A DNA stretch of 7,292 bases from Bacteroidia bacterium. GTDB lineage: Bacteria; Bacteroidota; Bacteroidia; Bacteroidales; P3. Every line of letters starts with the position of its first letter. Within the stretch, counting starts at the first letter, position 1. A program made the position numbers and the translations under genes. Under the pieces are notes generated by a model that searched no databases, was not told the DNA's origin, and saw only the letters and a list, made by a program, of their open reading frames with translations. The stretch covers positions 1 through 7,292 of the forward strand of contig BNXT01000063.1 of NCBI GenBank assembly GCA_025999775.1, given 5' to 3'. Positions 1 to 4,326 of the stretch are shown one piece after another.

Positions 1-116
1 GCGGTGCGCTGCCGGGCGTTTCTGACTACGCTCAACGACCGATTTTGACGACTCGCGAAGGTCCTGACAAAGGCGGTTATTGGGTAGTAATTGAGAATTT
101 GAAAAAAGATGTTTGA
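1..116 (+). CDS. 3' end of an unrecognised protein gene (37 codons visible)
   Basis: Reading from base 3, the frame is open to a TGA at 114-116; the other two + frames hit stops within the first 50 bases. The visible tail is 37 residues and ends in GGYWVVIENLKKDV. It has normal protein composition with no low complexity, no hydrophobic segment and no T9SS sorting motif. I do not recognise the family from so short a piece and assign no function. Its stop codon overlaps the -33 box of the promoter for the next gene (mgsA), so the two are probably separate transcription units on the same strand. The first 60 bases are richer in G+C than the region that follows, as expected on leaving a gene. Confidence 0.6.
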   Translation, partial: GALPGVSDYAQRPILTTREGPDKGGYWVVIENLKKDV

Positions 117-142
117 AAATTACAAAAATAGTACTATCTTTG
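112..142 (+). promoter_or_regulatory. Bacteroidota-type promoter for mgsA-rnpA-yidD
   Basis: A TTTG at 112-115 and TATCTTTG at 135-142 are separated by 19 bp. This fits the Bacteroidota primary-sigma consensus (TTTG, about 19-20 bp, TAnnTTTG) at every defined position. The -7 box ends 32 bp before the mgsA ATG, leaving a short leader. The TTTG box shares bases with the stop codon (114-116) of the upstream gene. Transcription should start a few bases after 142. I see no operator or riboswitch-like fold in the leader. Confidence 0.8.
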
Positions 143-174
143 CAACCTGAGAAAATAGAACCGTTACAATTATC

Positions 175-618
175 ATGAAAAAACATTTAACAATTGCATT
201 AGTTGCGCACGACCGCAGAAAAAGAGATATGGTAGAATGGGCTACCTTCAACGCTGAAACATTATCCGAACATACCCTGATTTGCACAGGGACTACGGGG
301 AGTCTTATCCAACAAGCCTTTGATAAATCCGGCATTAAAGCGGAGATTGTCTGTATGCACTCCGGTCCGTTTGGCGGGGATGCAGAAATTGCGGCTAAGG
401 TTGTGCGTAAAGAAATCAACCTCGCTATTTTCCTGATTGATGATTTGAATTCGCAACCTCATGAAGCCGACATACAGATGTTACTACGCCAGTGCCGCAT
501 ACACAATGTGCCTATCGCTTGCAACCGTTACAGCGCCGATTTGATGATTACCAGCTCGTTATGGGACGATGACAACTATGCCCCCAGTATGCCGCAATAT
601 ATAGAATTTGCGAGATAG
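175..618 (+). CDS. mgsA: Methylglyoxal synthase
   Basis: MgsA converts dihydroxyacetone phosphate to methylglyoxal and phosphate. This cytosolic bypass of lower glycolysis relieves sugar-phosphate build-up. The 147-residue protein is full length for the family (E. coli about 152). Visible family motifs are LVAHD at residues 9-13, with the conserved His12; the phosphate-binding CTGTTG at 37-42; GPFGGD at 64-69, where Asp69 matches the catalytic Asp71 of E. coli; and PHEAD at 95-99, where His96 and Asp99 match E. coli His98 and Asp101. All key residues are present, so it should be active. The ATG at 175 is chosen because MKKHLTIALVAHD aligns with the family N terminus; there is no clear Shine-Dalgarno, as is normal in Bacteroidota. 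It is first in an operon with rnpA and yidD and has its own promoter at 112-142. Confidence 0.97.
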   Translation: MKKHLTIALVAHDRRKRDMVEWATFNAETLSEHTLICTGTTGSLIQQAFDKSGIKAEIVCMHSGPFGGDAEIAAKVVRKEINLAIFLIDDLNSQPHEADIQMLLRQCRIHNVPIACNRYSADLMITSSLWDDDNYAPSMPQYIEFAR

Positions 619-620
619 CA

Positions 621-977
621 GTGAATGATTTTACATTTTCCAAAGCTGAAAGGCTATGCAACAAAGAAGCTATTGACGCGCTTTTTGTCAATGCTTTGAC
701 TATACGTAATTCCCTTTTTGTTGTGAAATTTATCACCAAAACGGATGCCACAGATACAACACTGCCCCAAATTTTAATTTCAGTACCCAAAAAACGTTTT
801 AAACATGCGGTAGATCGTAATCTTGTGAAACGCAGAATACGCGAAATTTATCGTAAAAACAAGGATTTAATACTCTCCAAAACATCGCAAATGGTCGTTA
901 TTTACGGTCAATCCATAATCCAATCCTACGAAGAAATGGAGCAGCGTTTATGTGAACTTTTTAATCGGCTCGGTTAG
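621..977 (+). CDS. rnpA: Ribonuclease P protein component
   Basis: This is the small basic protein subunit of RNase P, which binds the catalytic RNA and helps it remove 5' leaders from pre-tRNAs. At 118 residues it has the normal family length. The diagnostic RNR motif is seen as [10 protein letters not shown] in the middle of the protein, preceded by [12 protein letters not shown]. The N terminus ([19 protein letters not shown]) matches the usual KxxRL start of the family. The start is GTG at 621, only 2 nt after the mgsA stop (616-618); the nearest ATG (625) is in another frame. That spacing suggests translational coupling to mgsA. It is followed directly by yidD, its usual partner. rpmH, the classical upstream neighbour, is absent, which is not rare in Bacteroidota. 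Confidence 0.96.
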   Translation: MNDFTFSKAERLCNKEAIDALFVNALTIRNSLFVVKFITKTDATDTTLPQILISVPKKRFKHAVDRNLVKRRIREIYRKNKDLILSKTSQMVVIYGQSIIQSYEEMEQRLCELFNRLG

Positions 978-978
978 G

Positions 979-1200
979 ATGAGACGTTGGATGATAGCGC
1001 CGTTTATTCTGTTAATCCGCATCTATCAGTATGCTATTTCGCCGTATTTCCCCAAAGCGTGTCGGTTTGTTCCTTCGTGTTCGCAGTATGGCATTGAAGC
1101 CTTGCAGAAACACGGTTTATTCAGGGGTTTGTGGCTGACTATACGGCGTATGCTGCGTTGTCACCCTTTTGGTGGCAGTGGTTATGATCCGGTACCATGA
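979..1200 (+). CDS. yidD: Membrane protein insertion efficiency factor YidD
   Basis: YidD is a small inner-membrane-associated protein that assists YidC-dependent membrane protein insertion. From ATG 979 the protein is 73 residues, typical for the family. The visible signature is an N-terminal hydrophobic/amphipathic stretch ([20 protein letters not shown]), then [15 protein letters not shown] with its conserved Cys pair, then [14 protein letters not shown] at the C terminus. I chose ATG 979 because it lies 1 nt after the rnpA stop and gives the standard MRRWMIAPF start. An in-frame GTG at 952 would add nine residues and overlap rnpA by 26 bp; it is less likely because the extra residues are not family-like. 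The gene ends 3 bp from the convergent nadA stop. Confidence 0.95.
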   Translation: MRRWMIAPFILLIRIYQYAISPYFPKACRFVPSCSQYGIEALQKHGLFRGLWLTIRRMLRCHPFGGSGYDPVP

Positions 1201-1203
1201 GGT

Positions 1204-2118
1204 TTACAACATTCTCAACAGAGGTTTCTGAGCTTTGCGGATTGTTTCTTCAGAAAGAATGATCTCCGGCGTTTCATTAAGTAGCGTTTGATACAGTTTT
1301 TCAAGCGTATTTAGCTTCATATATGGGCAATCGTTGCATCCGCACTGTTCGGTACTTTCTGCGATATAAAAGAGCTTATTGGGGCACAATTTTCGCATTT
1401 GATATAAGATACCACTCTCGGTAGCCACAATATAACTCTGATTAGTATCCGTTTGCACAAACTTCAACATCGCCGCCGTACTCCCCACAAAATCGGCAAG
1501 CGCCAACACCGGCGCCGTACATTCCGGATGTGCAATAAGCGCCGCTTCCGGATGCTGTTGCTTCAACTGTATAATGCGTTCGGCAATCAATTGATTATGT
1601 ACATGACACACCCCGTCCCAAAGGATCATTTGCCGACCGGTTTTCTTATTGATGTAGTCGCCCAGATTTTTATCGGGCACAAAGAGTATCTCCTGATTTT
1701 TCGGCAACTGGTTCACAATTTGCAGTGCATTCCCAGAAGTACAGATAATATCGGATAGAGTTTTGACCTCAGCCGTACAGTTGATGTACGATACCACCAT
1801 AGCATTGGGATGTTGGTCTTTTAGTTTCTGTAAATCGGCAGCTTTGCAACTATCCGCCAAGGAGCAGCCTGCTTCTATATCGGGTAATAACACCCGTTTG
1901 TCGGGATTAAGAATCTTGGCTGTTTCCGCCATAAAATGAACGCCACAGAATACGATGATATTCGCTTTTGTCTGCATGGCTTGTTTGGATAACGCAAGAC
2001 TATCACCCACGAAATCTGCTATATCCTGCATCTCATCACGTAGGTAGTAATGCCCCAAAATAACGGCATTTTTCTGTCGTTTTAAGCGTGTAATATCTTC
2101 AACAAGGCTCTCTGTCAT
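1204..2118 (-). CDS. nadA: Quinolinate synthase (NadA)
   Basis: NadA condenses iminoaspartate with dihydroxyacetone phosphate to quinolinate in de novo NAD synthesis, using a [4Fe-4S] cluster with one open iron site. The 304-residue protein matches the short Thermotoga-type class (about 300). Recalled alignment with the T. maritima enzyme gives cluster ligands Cys85 (AGCSLA), Cys171 (GVCHVH) and Cys264 (NDCPYMKLNTLE). Other family motifs are LGHYYLRDEMQDIADFVGDS at 21-40, FCGVHFMAETAKIL at 57-70, YINCTAEVKT at 111-120 and HPEC at 197-200. Cys259, Cys261 and Cys264 form a CxCxxC near the third ligand, resembling the CxxCxxC of E. coli NadA. It follows pruA by 19 bp on the same strand and is probably co-transcribed with it. 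nadB and nadC are not in the window. Confidence 0.97.
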   Translation of the reverse strand: MTESLVEDITRLKRQKNAVILGHYYLRDEMQDIADFVGDSLALSKQAMQTKANIIVFCGVHFMAETAKILNPDKRVLLPDIEAGCSLADSCKAADLQKLKDQHPNAMVVSYINCTAEVKTLSDIICTSGNALQIVNQLPKNQEILFVPDKNLGDYINKKTGRQMILWDGVCHVHNQLIAERIIQLKQQHPEAALIAHPECTAPVLALADFVGSTAAMLKFVQTDTNQSYIVATESGILYQMRKLCPNKLFYIAESTEQCGCNDCPYMKLNTLEKLYQTLLNETPEIILSEETIRKAQKPLLRML

Positions 2119-2137
2119 ACTGCAAATTAAGGACGTG

Positions 2138-3766
2138 CTATTTCACTAAGAAAGGGTATTTGTAATCCGTCGGCGGTACAAAGTTTTCTTTGATAGAGCG
2201 AGGGCTTGTCCAACGAATAAGGTTAAGGTAACTACCCGCTTTGTCGTTGGTGCCGGAGGCACGCGCTCCGCCAAAGGGTTGCTGTCCCACAACAGCGCCG
2301 GTTGGCTTATCGTTGATGTAAAAATTACCGGCAGCATAGTGCAATATATCATCGGCAATCTCAATAGCAGCACGGTCATTGGCAAAAATAGCGCCGGTCA
2401 GTGCATAAGGCGAGGTCGTATCACACAGTTTAAGCGTCTTTTCATAGTCAGTATCAGGATAAACATAAACTGTTAGAATAGGTCCAAAGATCTCCTCCTC
2501 CATGGATTTATACTTTGGTTCTTTGGCAAGAATCAGCGTCGGCTCAATAAAGTAGCCTTTTTTCTTGTCGCCTGTACCGCCAAAGACAATCTCCGCATCC
2601 TTAGATTTTTTAGCATGTGCGATATAGGTCATGCAATTATCAAAGGAGGTTTCGTCAATAACAGCGTTGATGAGGTTAGAGAAATCTTGTACATCACCCA
2701 TTTTAATTTCTTTGAGCATCTTGCCAATCTCTGCTTTTACGGGTGTCCAGATGGATTTAGGGATATATGCGCGTGAAGCCGCTGAGCATTTCTGTCCTTG
2801 ATATTCGTAAGCGCCCCGCACTAAAGCCACTGCTAAGGCTTTAACGTCTGCTGAGGTATGGGCAAAAATAAAGTCTTTACCGCCGGTTTCGCCGACAATT
2901 TTTGGGTAGGATTTATATTTTGATAAGTTTTTTCCGATGTTTTCCCAAACGCTGTTGAAGACCTTAGTAGAGCCGGTGAAGTGAAACCCGCCAAAATCTT
3001 TATGGTTAGTACAAACATTACCGATAAGGCTACCAGACCCCGGCACAAAGTTGACCACGCCATCAGGTAGTCCCGCTTCTTTGAATATTTGCATCAAATA
3101 ATAGTTGGACAAGAGAGAGGTCGTTGATGGTTTCCATACGGTGGTATTACCCATCAATGCAGGACTGAGGTTGAGGTTGCCGGCAATAGCTGTGAAGTTG
3201 AACGGTGTAACCGTCAATACAAAGCCTTCCAACGGACGATACTCCATACGGTTGAGCGTGAGAGCGTCACGGTTGGTTTGATTACGGTATATTTCTTGTG
3301 CAAAGTGCACGTTGAACCGCAAAAAGTCAATGAGTTCGCACGGAGCGTCAATCTCCGCTTGATAGGCATTTTTGCTTTGACCAAGCATCACGGCTGCAGC
3401 AATGAGCGGACGATATTTGGTTGCCAATAAATCGGCGATTTTGAGCATGATGGAGGCACGCGAAGGAAACGGCATGTCTGCCCATGCTTTTTTTGCCTTC
3501 ATGGCGGCATCAATAGCCATCTTCACTTCTTTTTCGGTGCACAGATGATAGGTAGCCAGCACTTTCTTATGGTCGTGGGGCATCACAACCTTGCCTATCT
3601 TACCGGTACGTATTTCTTTACCACCGATGATGAGTGGTATATCAATGGTTTTGCCGGATAACTCCTTGAGAGCTTCTTGCAGCGCTTTGCGTTCAGGCGA
3701 ACCGGGTGCATACGATTTCACAGGTTCATTGGTTGGCATCGGATAATTAAAAATAGCATTATTCAT
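2138..3766 (-). CDS. pruA: 1-pyrroline-5-carboxylate dehydrogenase (L-glutamate gamma-semialdehyde dehydrogenase)
   Basis: This cytosolic, NAD(P)+-dependent aldehyde dehydrogenase oxidises glutamate gamma-semialdehyde to glutamate, the last step of proline catabolism. At 542 residues it is a stand-alone enzyme like ALDH4A1, not a PutA fusion. Aldehyde dehydrogenase landmarks are all present: TPFNFTAIAGN (187-197) with oxyanion-hole Asn190, WKPS (211-214) with the cofactor-binding Lys, FTGST (263-267) in the Rossmann fold, ETGGKD (293-298) with general base Glu293, GQKCSA (324-329) with nucleophile Cys327, EEIFGP (424-429) and PFGG (497-500). The long N-terminal segment (PVKSYAPGSPERKALQEAL) is typical of the P5C dehydrogenase subfamily and separates it from other aldehyde dehydrogenases. 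ATG 3766 gives the family N terminus. It has its own promoter 55 bp upstream and leads into nadA. No proline dehydrogenase gene is visible. Confidence 0.97.
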   Translation of the reverse strand: MNNAIFNYPMPTNEPVKSYAPGSPERKALQEALKELSGKTIDIPLIIGGKEIRTGKIGKVVMPHDHKKVLATYHLCTEKEVKMAIDAAMKAKKAWADMPFPSRASIMLKIADLLATKYRPLIAAAVMLGQSKNAYQAEIDAPCELIDFLRFNVHFAQEIYRNQTNRDALTLNRMEYRPLEGFVLTVTPFNFTAIAGNLNLSPALMGNTTVWKPSTTSLLSNYYLMQIFKEAGLPDGVVNFVPGSGSLIGNVCTNHKDFGGFHFTGSTKVFNSVWENIGKNLSKYKSYPKIVGETGGKDFIFAHTSADVKALAVALVRGAYEYQGQKCSAASRAYIPKSIWTPVKAEIGKMLKEIKMGDVQDFSNLINAVIDETSFDNCMTYIAHAKKSKDAEIVFGGTGDKKKGYFIEPTLILAKEPKYKSMEEEIFGPILTVYVYPDTDYEKTLKLCDTTSPYALTGAIFANDRAAIEIADDILHYAAGNFYINDKPTGAVVGQQPFGGARASGTNDKAGSYLNLIRWTSPRSIKENFVPPTDYKYPFLVK

Positions 3767-3821
3767 AGCAGTGTCATTTAATGGTTACGTATTCTTATAG
3801 CACATTCCGAAGAACGTATGA

Positions 3822-3829
3822 CAAAGATA
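3822..3829 (-). promoter_or_regulatory. -7 box of the pruA-nadA promoter
   Basis: On the minus strand this reads TATCTTTG, identical to the mgsA -7 box and a match to the Bacteroidota TAnnTTTG consensus. It lies 55 bp upstream of the pruA ATG. At the expected -33 position (about 3849-3852) the minus strand reads GGGT, so no TTG box is visible; an A/T tract (3831-3845) fills the spacer. The promoter is therefore one strong element plus a poor one, and may need help or be weaker than that of mgsA. The inverted-repeat element begins 33 bp further upstream, at 3863. Confidence 0.6.
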
Positions 3830-3921
3830 CAAATTTTTTTTGAAATGCACCCCTCCACACTCAATTAACCAGGGCAACCGCACCAAAATTCAACGATATT
3901 ATACAATTTTGCTTCCGTCTG

Positions 3922-4021
3922 TTACGCCGGAAGGCGTTAATTTTTGATAACCCTGTACAAGCGGAGCGCAGTGCGGGGTATAAAGCATCTCCCCCCCTCT
4001 ACAACCCCGTAGTGGGTTGAA
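3922..4021. repeat. Left arm of the inverted-repeat element: three hairpins
   Basis: Three successive stem-loops are visible. At 3922-3939, ACGCC and GGCGT pair across GGAA. At about 3950-3980, ACCCTGTAC pairs with GTGCGGGGT over 9 bp, including two G-T pairs, around AAGCGGAGCGCA. At 4002-4019, CAACCC pairs with GGGTTG across CGTAGT. A run of seven or more C residues follows the second hairpin (3991-3997). None is followed by a T-tract on the + strand, so they do not look like ordinary intrinsic terminators. Confidence 0.6.
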
Positions 4022-4135
4022 GTTCTTCCGGACTTGCTATTTGATGGAAAATGGTTACTCTCGCGTGTTGTATGCTTATATTATGGGCATTATCAAAAAT
4101 AAAAACTGTACGCTTTTTCGAATCAGATGAATAAA
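4022..4135. other. Core between the arms; two tiny overlapping ORFs of doubtful meaning
   Basis: This A/T-rich core carries no recognisable gene. Two short + strand frames overlap. ATG 4044 to TGA 4130 encodes 28 residues beginning MENGYSRVLYAYIMGIIK. ATG 4051 to TAA 4134 encodes 27 residues beginning MVTLACCMLILWALSK, which is hydrophobic. Such lengths arise by chance, neither has a promoter or ribosome site that I can see, and I do not claim that either is translated. Confidence 0.25.
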
Positions 4136-4236
4136 TTCAACCCCCTTCGGGGTTGGCTGAGAGGAGTCGATGCCTTATACCCCGCACTGCGCTAAGCTTG
4201 TACGGGGTTATCGAAATTGTACCCCCATACGGGGTA
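4136..4236. repeat. Right arm of the inverted-repeat element: three hairpins
   Basis: This arm mirrors the left one. At 4138-4155, CAACCCC pairs perfectly with GGGGTTG across CTTC (7 bp). At about 4179-4209, ACCCCGCAC faces GTACGGGGT with one mismatch around TGCGCTAAGCTT. At 4220-4236, TACCCC pairs with GGGGTA across CATAC. The order and spacing match the left arm, but the outermost stem (4220-4236) has a different sequence from its left counterpart (3922-3939). Confidence 0.6.
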
Positions 4237-4277
4237 GTTGTCATCGTAAATTTGATGCGGTTGCCCTGTTAATTAAC

Positions 4278-4304
4278 AAAAAGGGGCAGGAAAACCCCAC
4301 CCCT
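4278..4304 (-). terminator. Likely intrinsic terminator of the BspA-like gene
   Basis: On the minus strand, about 22 bp after the stop codon of the LRR gene, AGGGG (4304-4300) can pair with CCCCT (4286-4282). The inner bases add a possible GG/CC extension, and the stem is followed by T residues (to 4278). The stem is short and its inner pairing imperfect, so strength is uncertain. The bases between the stop and the hairpin are a short A/T direct repeat (ATTGTTA twice on the + strand, about 4305-4318). Confidence 0.5.
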
Positions 4305-4326
4305 ATTGTTAATTGTTAATTATTCA

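Larger units (their letters stand above)
3863..4274. repeat. 412-bp imperfect inverted-repeat element, MITE- or REP-like
   Basis: The ends are terminal inverted repeats: 3863-3887 (AATTAACCAGGGCAACCGCA plus 5 more) matches the reverse complement of 4251-4274, apart from one extra C and one C/T change. Inside, 3946-3989 matches the reverse complement of 4169-4212 at 40 of 44 bases, and 4002-4021 matches 4136-4155 at 18 of 20. Between the arms is a unique core at 4022-4135. No transposase, and no target-site duplication at the edges (left flank CACTC, right flank AACAA). It may be a non-autonomous mobile element, two copies of a dispersed intergenic repeat in opposite orientation, or a structured RNA. 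It fills most of the gap between the LRR gene and pruA. Whether it recurs elsewhere in the genome cannot be told from this window. Confidence 0.75.

Noticed and set aside
120..462. Minus-strand open frames opposite mgsA (120-419 and 262-462)
   Set aside because: They lie antisense to a well-supported mgsA, show no family motif and have odd composition.
548..790. Minus-strand frame across mgsA/rnpA
   Set aside because: Covers the junction of two real genes on the other strand; no recognisable motif.
952..978. Longer yidD start at GTG 952
   Set aside because: Would overlap rnpA by 26 bp and add residues not seen in the family; ATG 979 fits better.
1453..1758. Plus-strand frame inside nadA, and similar frames inside pruA (2146-2385, 2279-2476, 2833-3063)
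   Set aside because: All overlap strongly supported genes in other frames and read as low-sense sequence.
2119..2137. NAD-related riboswitch before nadA
   Set aside because: Only 19 bp separate pruA and nadA, too short for a riboswitch.
3856..4282. Target-site duplication flanking the inverted-repeat element
   Set aside because: The bases just outside the two TIRs do not match; only short A/T-rich similarity is present.
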